Positions 8,385 to 17,600 of a DNA stretch of 60,248 bases are shown here, one piece after another (positions within the stretch are counted from its first letter, which is position 1; the number at the start of each line of letters is the position of its first letter). Origin of the DNA: Clostridia bacterium (GTDB lineage: Bacteria > Bacillota > Clostridia > Christensenellales > Borkfalkiaceae). A program made the translations under genes and the position numbers. The notes below the pieces were generated by a model. The model searched no databases. It saw nothing but the letters and a program-made list of their open reading frames with translations, and was not told the DNA's origin. Location: assembly GCA_900764105.1 (NCBI GenBank), contig CAAFMS010000019.1:1-60248 (forward strand). The letters run 5' to 3'.

Positions 8385-8779
8385 GATTGCTGTCGAAAAA
8401 GCGGGCTATAAGTCGATTAACGCGGCTCTCATTCTTGTTTTCCCTTCTTTTTTCTCGCTTTCCCCTGTGGGGAAAGTGGCTCGGAGAGCGAAGCGAGTCC
8501 GAGACGATAGAGGTCAACATAAAAGATAGAATAATTTTTCCGGCGTTTTAAAATCGAGACCTCTCTCGTCTTTTGCTCGCAGGCTCGCAAAAGCAACTCT
8601 TCCCTGTGGGGAAAGCAAGAATGGTTGAAACTTCACGCTTTACTTGAATAAGTCGTTTTGCTTGTCGATTTTGCCGTTTCAACGGGAATTGTATCTTTAT
8701 GGCGGAAAGCGAGAGCAGTTAGATTTTTCGCTTATACGAGCCATAAAAAATTATTTATCGACTTTATCCCTTAAAGCGG
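8385..8779. repeat. Interspersed repeats between the YfhO gene and purB
   Basis: No gene is seen. The stretch holds a mosaic repeat built around TTTCCCC-tgt-GGGGAAA (from about 8460), followed by GTGGCTcgg..., a GAGCGAAGCGAGTC arm and CGATAGAGGT. A shorter CCCTGTGGGG copy is near 8605. The motif CTATAAGTCGATTAA (near 8406) also recurs at intergenic sites near 53123, 55768, 58311 and 59370. Related mosaics are at 23500, 26140 and 30396. Confidence 0.7.
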
Positions 8780-8808
8780 TTGATATTTATCGATAAATGT
8801 ATTATAAT
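8780..8808 (+). promoter_or_regulatory. SigA promoter for purB-purA
   Basis: TTGATA (8780-8785), 17-nt spacer, TATAAT (8803-8808). The purB start codon is 30 bases downstream, with AGAGGA (8829-8834) as SD. Confidence 0.85.
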
Positions 8809-8837
8809 AACGGTGTTTGCTTTGAAACAGAGGAATT

Positions 8838-10268
8838 ATGAGAGATAAATACGTTAGTCCGCTTTGCGAAAGATATGCGGACGAAAAAATGCAGAAAATA
8901 TTTTCGCCCGATAACAGGTATTCGACGTGGCGTAAACTTTGGGTTGCTCTCGCCGAGAGCGAAAAAGAACTCGGTCTTAACATAACCGACGAGCAAATCG
9001 CCGAAATGAAGTCGCATATCTACGATATTGACTACGAAAAAGAGGCTGAATACGAAAGACAACTCCGTCACGACGTAATGGCTCATATTTATACCTACGG
9101 CGATTCGTGTCCGACCGCAAGAGGGATAATTCACCTCGGCGCGACGTCCTGCTACGTTACCGACAACGCCGACACTCTTTTAATGAAAGAGGGGTTGGAG
9201 GCGGTCAAAGCGTTGCTTGTAAACGCGATTAAAGCGGTTTATGACTTTGCCGACAAGTACAAAAGCCTTCCCGTGCTTGCATATACGCATTTTCAGGCGG
9301 CTCAGCCGACCACGTTCGGCAAAAGGGCTACTTTATGGCTTAACGACCTCGCAGAGGACTATAAACGGGTAGAATGGGAAATCGAAAATCTGAAATTCTT
9401 CGGTTGTAAAGGCACGACGGGAACGGGAGCGAGTTTTTTGCAATTATTCGGCGACGAAGAAAAAGTGTTCGAACTCGAAAAACTCATAGCGAAAAAGTTC
9501 GGGTTTAAGAAAATCGTTCCCGTATCGGGTCAGACCTATTCGAGAAAAACCGACAGTTTCATACTCAACGTTTTGTCGGGTATAGCGCAGTCGGCGGCGA
9601 AATTCTCGTCGGATATAAGGCTTATGTGCCACATGAAAGAGGTTGACGAACCGTTTGAGACCAAACAGATAGGCTCGTCGGCAATGGCGTACAAGAAAAA
9701 TCCGATGAGAAGCGAGAGAATAGCCTCGCTCGCAAGATACGTTATGGTAGACGCGTTGAACCCCGCGATAACCGAGGCTCAGCAATGGCTTGAAAGAACG
9801 CTCGACGATTCGGCGAACAAGCGTATATCCGTTCCCGAAGCGTTTTTGGCGACGAGCGGAATTTTAAATCTCTACGTCAACGTAATAAGCGGACTTAACG
9901 TTTACCCGAAGGTAATCAAGAAAAATCTCGACGCCGAACTTCCGTTCATGGCGACCGAAAACATACTTATGTATCTCGTTGAAGAAAAGGGTTTCGACAG
10001 GCAATGGACGCACGAAAAAATCAGAGTTCATTCTATCGAGGCGGGGTACAACGTAAAAGTGAATGGCGGCGATAACGACCTTATAGACCGACTTCTGAAA
10101 GATGATGAGTTAAAACTCACGAGAGAAGAGATAGATAAAATATTCGACGCGAAAGGTTTTTGCGGACTTGCGGAAAAGCAGACGGAGAAGTTCCTTTCGG
10201 AAGTCAAAAACGAAATAATCGATAAAAATGCGGGACTTTTAGGCTTGAAAGCCGAAGTCAACGTTTAA
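8838..10268 (+). CDS. purB: Adenylosuccinate lyase
   Basis: PurB acts twice in purine synthesis, splitting SAICAR to AICAR and adenylosuccinate to AMP, each time releasing fumarate. The 476-residue protein has HLGATS at 99-104, the substrate-binding histidine region, and the superfamily signature GSSAMAYKKNP at 279-289 with the flexible catalytic serine loop. Length is normal. It is followed after 12 bases by purA, so both steps from IMP to AMP are made from one promoter. No purine riboswitch-like fold was noticed in the 30-base leader. Confidence 0.97.
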   Translation: MRDKYVSPLCERYADEKMQKIFSPDNRYSTWRKLWVALAESEKELGLNITDEQIAEMKSHIYDIDYEKEAEYERQLRHDVMAHIYTYGDSCPTARGIIHLGATSCYVTDNADTLLMKEGLEAVKALLVNAIKAVYDFADKYKSLPVLAYTHFQAAQPTTFGKRATLWLNDLAEDYKRVEWEIENLKFFGCKGTTGTGASFLQLFGDEEKVFELEKLIAKKFGFKKIVPVSGQTYSRKTDSFILNVLSGIAQSAAKFSSDIRLMCHMKEVDEPFETKQIGSSAMAYKKNPMRSERIASLARYVMVDALNPAITEAQQWLERTLDDSANKRISVPEAFLATSGILNLYVNVISGLNVYPKVIKKNLDAELPFMATENILMYLVEEKGFDRQWTHEKIRVHSIEAGYNVKVNGGDNDLIDRLLKDDELKLTREEIDKIFDAKGFCGLAEKQTEKFLSEVKNEIIDKNAGLLGLKAEVNV

Positions 10269-10280
10269 AAAGGAGAAAAT

Positions 10281-11552
10281 ATGCTTACATCTATTGTAGG
10301 AATCAACTGGGGCGACGAAGGAAAGGGCAGAATGGTTGACCTTCTTTCGGAGAAGTACGACGTTATCATACGTTATCAGGGCGGAAACAACGCCGGACAT
10401 ACCGTAGTCAACGATAAGGGTAAGTTCGCGCTTAACCTGTTGCCGTCGGGTATTCTCAGAGACGACACCGTCAACGTAATGGGTCTCGGAATGGTTATCG
10501 ATATCGAGCATCTTTGCGGAGAAATCGAGAAATTGAGAAAGGCGGGAATAGAAATCACCCCGAAACATCTCAAAATCAGCGATAAAGCGACTATCTGTAT
10601 GCCTTACGACAAACTTCTCGACGGACTCGAAGAGGACAGACTGAAAGACAGAAAATTCGGCTCGACGAGAAGGGGAATCGCTCCCGTTTATTCGGACAAG
10701 TATATGAAAAAAACCTTCCGTATGGGCGATTTAAAGAGACTTGCGAGCCTTAAAGGCAAAATCGCGGAAATCGTAGAATGGAAAAACCTGCTCGTTACGG
10801 CTTACGGAGTGCCTGCCGTTAAAGCGGAAGATATGTACGATTGGCTCGTAAAATTCGGTACGCCGCTTATAGACTACGTCTGCGACGTAAGCGAATTGCT
10901 CGAAGGAGAAATCAAAGAGGGCAAGAACCTTTTGTTCGAGGCTCAACTCGGCGCGCTCAGAGATATCGACTTTGGTATATTCCCGTATACTTCGTCCTCG
11001 TCCACGATCGCGGCTTACGCTCCTATCGGAGCGGGCATACCCGAATACAAACTCGACAACGTGGTAGGCGTTATGAAAGCATATTCGACTTGCGTCGGCG
11101 AGGGGCCGTTTACTTGCGAAATGTTCGGCGAAGAAGCGGAAGAACTCAGACAGGCGGGCGGCGAATACGGCGTGGCGACCGGCAGACCGAGAAGAGTCGG
11201 CGGCTTTGACGTGGTGGCGTCGCGTTACGGCGTTAAGGTACAGGGAGCGACTTGCATTGCCCTTACGAAAATCGACGTACTCTCGTATATGAAGAAAATT
11301 CCCGTATGCGTTGCGTACGAAATCGACGGAAAGAGGGTCGAAAGATTCCCGTTCGGCGACGAACTCGACAGAGCGAAACCGATATACGAGTATCTCGACG
11401 GTTTCTGCGAGGATATATCGAAGTGCAGAAAAGCCGAAGATTTACCCGAAAATGCAATGAAATATATCAAGTATCTTGAAAAAGCGGTCGGCTGTAAGAT
11501 TAAATACGTTTCGGTAGGAGCGGAGAGAGACAGTTATATCGAAATGTATTGA
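10281..11552 (+). CDS. purA: Adenylosuccinate synthetase
   Basis: PurA joins IMP and aspartate using GTP to form adenylosuccinate, the substrate of the PurB encoded just upstream. The 423-residue protein begins with the GTP-binding loop GINWGDEGKGR (8-18) and has the IMP-site NNAGHTVV segment (about 35-42), TSSSSTIAA and the base-recognition TKIDVLSY near 330. AAAGGAG in the 12-base gap from purB sets the start. It ends in a bidirectional terminator shared with the convergent flavoprotein gene. Confidence 0.97.
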   Translation: MLTSIVGINWGDEGKGRMVDLLSEKYDVIIRYQGGNNAGHTVVNDKGKFALNLLPSGILRDDTVNVMGLGMVIDIEHLCGEIEKLRKAGIEITPKHLKISDKATICMPYDKLLDGLEEDRLKDRKFGSTRRGIAPVYSDKYMKKTFRMGDLKRLASLKGKIAEIVEWKNLLVTAYGVPAVKAEDMYDWLVKFGTPLIDYVCDVSELLEGEIKEGKNLLFEAQLGALRDIDFGIFPYTSSSSTIAAYAPIGAGIPEYKLDNVVGVMKAYSTCVGEGPFTCEMFGEEAEELRQAGGEYGVATGRPRRVGGFDVVASRYGVKVQGATCIALTKIDVLSYMKKIPVCVAYEIDGKRVERFPFGDELDRAKPIYEYLDGFCEDISKCRKAEDLPENAMKYIKYLEKAVGCKIKYVSVGAERDSYIEMY

Positions 11553-11643
11553 TAAAACGGCAAAGTTTATCTTTCGATAAGTTAATCGCTTGCGGCGGTT
11601 ATATATGTCTTGCGGCAAATTATTATATTTTTTAAACAACATA

Positions 11644-11682
11644 AAAACGAGATTTCCGATTTTTGCGGAAATCTCGTTTTTT
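11644..11682. terminator. Bidirectional terminator, purA / flavoprotein gene
   Basis: A perfect 15-base stem (11644-11658 with 11666-11680) is flanked by A-run and T-run, so it works for both convergent genes. Confidence 0.9.
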
Positions 11683-11698
11683 ACATTGTGTTTTGTAT

Positions 11699-13087
11699 TT
11701 AAAATTTCAACTTGCGAGCCATAAGTACGCCCATTACGGAAGCCATCATAAGCCCTCTCGTCCAACCCGACGAGTCGCCGAGACAGTGAAGATTTAAAAT
11801 GTTCGTGTTGAAATCGTCGTCCATCTTTATTTTGTTGGAGTAGAACTTCAATTCGGGCGAGTACAAAAGCGTTTCGGGACTCGCAAATCCCGGTACAACG
11901 ACGTCGAGTTGCTCTATGAATTTCAGAATATTCGTAAGCGTTCTGTACGGCATTGCGGCGGTAATATCGCCCGCTACGGCGTCGGGCAGGGTGGGCTTAA
12001 CGTTAGATTGCGTAAGTTCTTTCTGCCAGGTGCGCTTACCGTCTAAAATGTCTCCGTAGCGTTGAACGAGAATGTGTCCGTCTCCGAGCATATTCGTGAG
12101 TTCGCCTATTTTTTTAGCGTATTCTATCGGTTGATTGAACGGGTAAGTGAAGTTGTGCGAGCAGAGAATAGACAAATTCGTATTGTCCGATTTTCTGTCC
12201 TTGAACGAGTGTCCGTTTACGACCGCGAGATTGTCGTCGTAATTCTCCTGCGCGACGTAACCGCCGGGGTTCTGGCAGAAAGTACGGACTTTGTTTTTGA
12301 ACGGAAGGGGGTAGCCGATGAGTTTCGACTCGTACAAAACTTTGTTGACCTCTTCCATTACCTCGTTTCTGACTTCGACTCTTACGCCTATATCTACGGT
12401 AGACGGCTGATGTTCGATGCCGTGCGCCGAACACATGCTTTCGAGCCATTCCGCGCCCCTTCTTCCCGTCGCGACTATAATCTTTTTAGCGAAAAACTCC
12501 TGTTCTTTTCCGCCGATTTTAACTATCGCGCCCTTGCAGACGTTACCTTCGATAATAACGTTGGAACAGTCGCTGTTAAAGAACATTTCAACGCCGTTTT
12601 CGAGAAGATTCTGTTCGATTGCGTAGTAAATATTCTGCGCTTTTTCCGTACCGAGGTGGCGGATAGGGCAATCGACGAGTTTAAGTCCCGCGCTTATCGC
12701 CTTTCTTCTTATCTGTTTAATTTCTTCGGGGTGGTCTACGCCTTCGATTTTTGTATCCGCGCCGAATTCGAGATAAATTCTGTCAACGTAGTCGATAGTT
12801 TCCTGAACGACGTCGTGTCCTATCTGATCGGGAAGCGCGCCGCCGACGTAACTCGAAAGCGAGAGTTTTCCGTCCGAGAACGCTCCCGCGCCCGAAAATC
12901 CCGTTGTAATCGCGCAGTTTTTGCAGTTCATACAATGTCCCGTTTTCGTTTTGGGGCATACCCTCTTTTCGATTGCCGAACCTTTTTCGACTATCGATAT
13001 TTTCCCTTTGTATCCTTTGCGGACGAGCTCCAAAGCGGTGAAAATACCCGCGGGACCCGCGCCGATAATAAGTACGTCGGTGTTCAT
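11699..13087 (-). CDS. FAD-dependent oxidoreductase (COG2509 type)
   Basis: The 462-residue flavoprotein starts with the dinucleotide-binding motif GAGPAG (residues 9-14). A cysteine cluster follows: CPKTKTGHC, then CKNC within about residues 44-58, and next GFSGAGAFSDGKLSL. This arrangement is typical of the uncharacterised COG2509 FAD-dependent dehydrogenases common in Clostridia. A second conserved GxATGRRG segment is near 205. The role is unknown; the cysteines could bind a metal cluster or act in redox. The start is supported by GGAGG upstream of ATG. The gene is monocistronic and convergent with purA. Confidence 0.85.
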   Translation of the reverse strand: MNTDVLIIGAGPAGIFTALELVRKGYKGKISIVEKGSAIEKRVCPKTKTGHCMNCKNCAITTGFSGAGAFSDGKLSLSSYVGGALPDQIGHDVVQETIDYVDRIYLEFGADTKIEGVDHPEEIKQIRRKAISAGLKLVDCPIRHLGTEKAQNIYYAIEQNLLENGVEMFFNSDCSNVIIEGNVCKGAIVKIGGKEQEFFAKKIIVATGRRGAEWLESMCSAHGIEHQPSTVDIGVRVEVRNEVMEEVNKVLYESKLIGYPLPFKNKVRTFCQNPGGYVAQENYDDNLAVVNGHSFKDRKSDNTNLSILCSHNFTYPFNQPIEYAKKIGELTNMLGDGHILVQRYGDILDGKRTWQKELTQSNVKPTLPDAVAGDITAAMPYRTLTNILKFIEQLDVVVPGFASPETLLYSPELKFYSNKIKMDDDFNTNILNLHCLGDSSGWTRGLMMASVMGVLMARKLKF

Positions 13088-13155
13088 ATTTAAGTCCTCC
13101 GAAAATAAATCGTAAATATATTTCGTAAATTGTCACAAAGAACTTTTTACGTCAT

Positions 13156-13184
13156 ATTATAACACGGATATAATGATAAGTAAA
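13156..13184 (-). promoter_or_regulatory. Promoter for the flavoprotein gene
   Basis: On the minus strand TTTACT (13179-13184), 17-nt spacer, TATAAT (13156-13161), about 65 bases before the start codon. Confidence 0.6.
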
Positions 13185-13314
13185 GCGTTTGAGGTGATTG
13201 TTTTCCGAAATTTGACTTTTGTCCGGAATATGAACGGCATTCGTTTTTCGAGGATTAAATATAATGAAAAATCATTTTTTTTTAAACCTTTAAAAATTTT
13301 TTTTGTGAAAAAGA

Positions 13315-13343
13315 TTGATTTTGTGAATATATAATGATATAAT
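13315..13343 (+). promoter_or_regulatory. SigA promoter for the giant repeat protein
   Basis: TTGATT (13315-13320), 17-nt spacer, TATAAT (13338-13343). Confidence 0.8.
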
Positions 13344-13379
13344 AAGTAACGGAATATGAAAATTTGAAAAAATTTGATT

Positions 13380-13422
13380 AAGCGGGTACCCGCTTTGTTT
13401 GTTGCGTGGCAACAAACAAAGC
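13380..13422 (+). promoter_or_regulatory. Overlapping palindrome and hairpin in the 5' UTR
   Basis: AAGCGGGTACCCGCTT (13380-13395) is a perfect 16-bp palindrome. It overlaps a perfect 14-base-stem hairpin (13392-13405 with 13409-13422, loop GTG). The two folds compete for 13392-13395. No T-run follows, so this is not a terminator. The GGAGG SD is at 13444-13448, outside the hairpin. Confidence 0.6.
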
Positions 13423-13455
13423 AATTCGCTTAGCAAGTAAAACGGAGGATTGAAG

Positions 13456-14640
13456 ATGAAACAAAAAGGCAAATTATTGACGTGTATTCTTTGCGTAATG
13501 CTCGGCATTTGCTGCGTTCTCGGCTTTTCGTCTTGCAAAAAGGGCTGCAAAAGCGGTCACACTTGGGGCGAATGGTCTGTGACGAAAGCCGCGACGTGCG
13601 TTGAAGAAGGCGAAAGAGTACACACCTGTACGAAATGTAAGACCGCGGAGACCGAGAAAATCGGCGCGCTCGGACACGATTGGGCGGAGGCTACCTGCGT
13701 AACCCCGAAAACCTGCAAAAGATGTTCCGCTACCGAAGGCGAACCTCTCGCTCATACGTTCGACCAAGAAGTCGCTAACGAAAGCACTTTAAAGAGCGCG
13801 GCGACCTGTACGGCGAAAGCGGTGTACTACAAGACTTGCGCTTGCGGAGCGAAGAGCGAAACCGAGACTTTCGAGTACGGCGAACCCCTCGCTCATACGT
13901 TCGACCAAGAAGTCGCGAACGAAAAAACGTTAAAATCGGCGGGATCCTGCGATACGAAGCCCGTATATTACAGATCGTGTAAATGCGGAGCGGTCGATAC
14001 GAACGCCGACAACACTTTCGAAGGAGTTGCCAACGGACACGAGTTCGAGAAAAAATCGGAAACGCAGGCAACTTGTACCGAACCGGGAAAGGCCGTATAT
14101 CGTTGTAAGTCGTGCGGAACGGAAGAGACGAGAGTTTCGGGAAGCGCGCTCGGACATAAATGGGTAGCGGCGACTTGTACTACGGCAGAGTATTGCTCGG
14201 TATGTAAGAAAGAAGGCGTACCCGCTTTGGGACATACGTGGGAATATAGCGCGGACGAGTCGATAGAAGCAACTTGCTATGCGGAAGGTAAAGACGTCAC
14301 TAAATGTTCCGTATGCGGAGAAACTCATACGGACGTCGTTCCGAAGACTGCGCATAACTTCGGTGAATTGACGCCTACAAACGAACCTCCTTCTATGGGA
14401 ACTGCCGACGTTTGTCACGTAGTTTATATTCACACGTGTCAGAACGACGGTTGCGGATTCAGCGAAAAGAAGGAAGTCGAAGTATCGGAACACAATTTCA
14501 GTAAGCAAATTACGACCGCGGCGACCTGCTCGCAAAACGGACAAATAACCTATACTTGTAATCAATGCGGATTCGTAAAGACGGAGGCTTACGCCGACGC
14601 GACCGCTCATAATTACGTAACGAATGCCGCAGGAACTTAA
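13456..14640 (+). CDS. Cys-repeat surface lipoprotein, N-terminal part before in-frame stop
   Basis: This 394-residue product starts at ATG 13456, seven bases after GGAGG; an in-frame TTG two codons upstream is too close to the SD. It has a signal peptide with a lipobox-like GFSSC, so a surface lipoprotein is likely. The rest is a chain of repeats with a Cys-x2-Cys pair and histidines (ATCTEPG..YRCKSCG..GHKW type), a pattern common in large secreted proteins of gut Firmicutes. The segment GEPLAHTFDQEVANE occurs twice. The frame ends at TAA 14638-14640 in mid-repeat, and the same frame continues without a break to 20184. The natural product is therefore probably one chain of about 2240 residues, inactivated, mis-sequenced or read through at this stop. 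Confidence 0.8.
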   Translation: MKQKGKLLTCILCVMLGICCVLGFSSCKKGCKSGHTWGEWSVTKAATCVEEGERVHTCTKCKTAETEKIGALGHDWAEATCVTPKTCKRCSATEGEPLAHTFDQEVANESTLKSAATCTAKAVYYKTCACGAKSETETFEYGEPLAHTFDQEVANEKTLKSAGSCDTKPVYYRSCKCGAVDTNADNTFEGVANGHEFEKKSETQATCTEPGKAVYRCKSCGTEETRVSGSALGHKWVAATCTTAEYCSVCKKEGVPALGHTWEYSADESIEATCYAEGKDVTKCSVCGETHTDVVPKTAHNFGELTPTNEPPSMGTADVCHVVYIHTCQNDGCGFSEKKEVEVSEHNFSKQITTAATCSQNGQITYTCNQCGFVKTEAYADATAHNYVTNAAGT

Positions 14641-14670
14641 AACGAGTGTAATATATGTCACGCCGTTCAG

Positions 14671-17600
14671 TTGCTTGCCTCCGGCGAAAGCGCGGAAGTA
14701 AAAGCGGCAGACCTTAAAAATGCCGGAAGTATTCGTCTCGACAACGCTTCGATAAGTCTTTCGGACGAAGCGAAGGGAGTTCTTGAGGGAAAAGATAACG
14801 TAAACGTCGGCGCGGCGCCGCTTTCGGGCAGCGACCTTGACGATGCTCTTGCCGCTCTCGGAACGAATTACGAGGGCAGTCAGCCGACCGTGTACAACTT
14901 CACGATGTCGTCGGGTGGCACCGCTATTACTGAGTTCGGCGGAAAAGTCACCGTAAGAATACCGTATATTCTCTCCGAGGGCGAGGATCCGAACGAAATA
15001 GTCGTGGCGTACATAAACGGCGACAAAGTCGAAGAAGTGCTTGCGAGATATGATAGCGGCTTCGCGATATTCGAGACCGAACACTTCTCTTACTACACCG
15101 TAACGAGAATGACCCCCGCTCAGCGTTGCGCTAAATTCGGACATGTAGAAAGAACGGTTACTCAGGAACCGAACTGTACGACCCCCGGTTATACGATAAG
15201 CGTATGCGTTCGTTGCGGAGAAACGACGAAGAACGAGAAGAAAGAAGCCCTCGGACACGACTACGAAGTTACCGAAGTCAAGGCTACTTGTACCGTAAAC
15301 GGCAAAAAGACTTATAAGTGTAAACGCTGCAACGACGAGTTCAATATGACTCTGTTTGCCGAAGGACACAACTGGACGGAAACCGCTAAAGTCGAGGCTA
15401 CCTGTAAGAACCCCGGAAGCGCATCCTATAAGTGCGATAAGTGTTCGGAAGAGTTTACGGTCACCGAACCTCAGAAAGATCACGCCGTAAAGAGTACGGT
15501 CGTTTTGCCCACCTGCACGCAGAGAGGTTATACCGAGATCGCTTGCGTAATGTGCGACTATAAGTCGATTATCGACTATAAAGACGCTTTGGGACACAGC
15601 GAAAAAACCAAGGTTTTCTTACCGACTTGTACGGAAGAAGGATATACTCTCGTATACTGCGAGAGATGCAATGCAGAATTAAATAAAAAGGATATAGTCG
15701 CCGCTAAGGGACACACGATGGTAAACGGAGTATGTTCGGTATGCGGAGAAGGCTGCGAACATAATTACGTCAAGGGCAAAGTAGTCGCCGCAACTTGTAC
15801 GGAAAACGGATATACCGTTTACACATGCTCTAAGTGCAACACGAGTTACAACGGCGACGAAGTAAAGGCGTTAGGACATAAGTTCAACGTCGAGAAGTGC
15901 GAGCGTTGCGGTATCGCCAACCCCGAACTGACCGATTATTACGCGAATATGCTCAGAAGCGTTAAAGACGCTATGAATCTTAAAATAAGACTCGAAGGTT
16001 TGAAAATCGATTTAACGAGCAAATTCGAAATCGCGAGAAAAGACAACGGTCAAATCGTATATACAGAAAGCGACGATACGCCCGATTTCCTTAAACAGGT
16101 AGGCGTAAACGAACTTGCGTTGTCGATTGCCGACAACGGCGAAATTTCGGGTTACGCTTCGATCGATATTTTGCAGGAAGGTACCGAATATAAGGCGAAA
16201 GCGGTAATTAAAGACGGTTTCGTATACGTTATCGCCGAGAACCCCGACGGGAACGTCGTTTCTTTCTCGGTCGCGGGCAGAATGTCTCTCGATAGCGTAC
16301 TTTCGGATATGTTCCGTAATACGCCGATAAACTTAACGTACGAGACGATTAAAAATGCTCTCGTCTGGGTCAACACCGATTTGAACACCGTACTCGACAA
16401 TCTTCTTACGTCGAACAAAACGGCGGTAGGCTCTGCGATGGCAAGCCTTATTCCGTACGTTTTCGAGCGTACCGAAACCGATTCGGGATATACCTATACG
16501 CTTGACGTAAGCAAACTCAAAAAAGCAGTCGACGAATTTACGTCGGACGATCTTACGATAAGCAAAGCAATCGATAAGGTTTTAGGAAACGGAACGTTCG
16601 ATAATGCGGCGTTATTTATCCCCGTTCTTCTCGATAAGACGCCTGCCGAAGCGATTGAACTTATAAAGAAGTTAGGTATAGATCGCGAGCAGATTTGTTC
16701 TGCGGTAGATTCCGTCTACTTTATCGTAACCGGTGCAAAATTAGACTCTTCGGCGTATATCGACAACGCGCTCGAGCAGTTCAAGGATAAGACGGTTGCC
16801 GAAGTTATCGCCGCCGCGTCGGGATCGGAAGGCGCGACTGCCGAAGACGTTAAGACGATGGTTTCGAATTACGTCAAGATGATGAGAGAAACCGCCCTTG
16901 TGGATTTACTCTTCTCGTTTGATAAAAATGCGGAAAGAGACGAAAACGGCAACGTTAAGCCCGAGTATAAAAAGGCAATGCTCGACGGCGTGAAAAAGTC
17001 TATCGACGGCTTGGCGGAAATGATGAAAACCGCTTCGGTTTCGTTCTCGACGAATAAGGACGGATTTGTAAAAAATATCGTCGTCGAAATGAAAGAATTC
17101 GATTACTCTAACAAATTCGGCGGCAGCAAAGAAGAAGACAGACCCGCTGAGGAACTCGACAGCGAAATCGCAAGACCGATTACCGATTATAAAAATATCG
17201 GCAAGTCGAAGTTGAGCGGCAAACTCACTATCGAACTCGGCGTAACCTACGACGATTCCGAATACGCTTCTTTGATAGAACAAATCAACGGCGAGATTCC
17301 TTCGTTCGGAAACAACAACATCGTGACGATCAATGAAGAAGATTATAAGTCCGAGCCTGACGAATCTACCGGAGTTATAGCAACAGAAAAGAAGGACAAA
17401 ACGCTTATCCATATCGACGCCGACGGCAAAATCTTCAAGATGACGACTGAAGGTAGGTACGTCTACAGAGAATATTCTCCTTACTATGATAAAGGCAGCA
17501 AAAGATATGCTTACTTTGTAGAAACGGAAACGATCTATTCGATAGTATATAATACTTCGTCCGACGCGATTCTTGCTTATACGAGTACCGCCTGCGGAAA

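Noticed and set aside
12062..13093. 343-codon plus-strand frame opposite the flavoprotein gene
   Set aside because: It is the complement of a well-supported flavoprotein gene with FAD and cysteine motifs; no SD or recognisable family.
13930..15597. Long minus-strand open frame inside the giant gene
   Set aside because: It is the antisense of Cys-repeat codons, has no ribosome site and an implausible Arg/Ser/Phe-rich composition. The same holds for minus-strand frames at 17719-18690 and 19000-20214.
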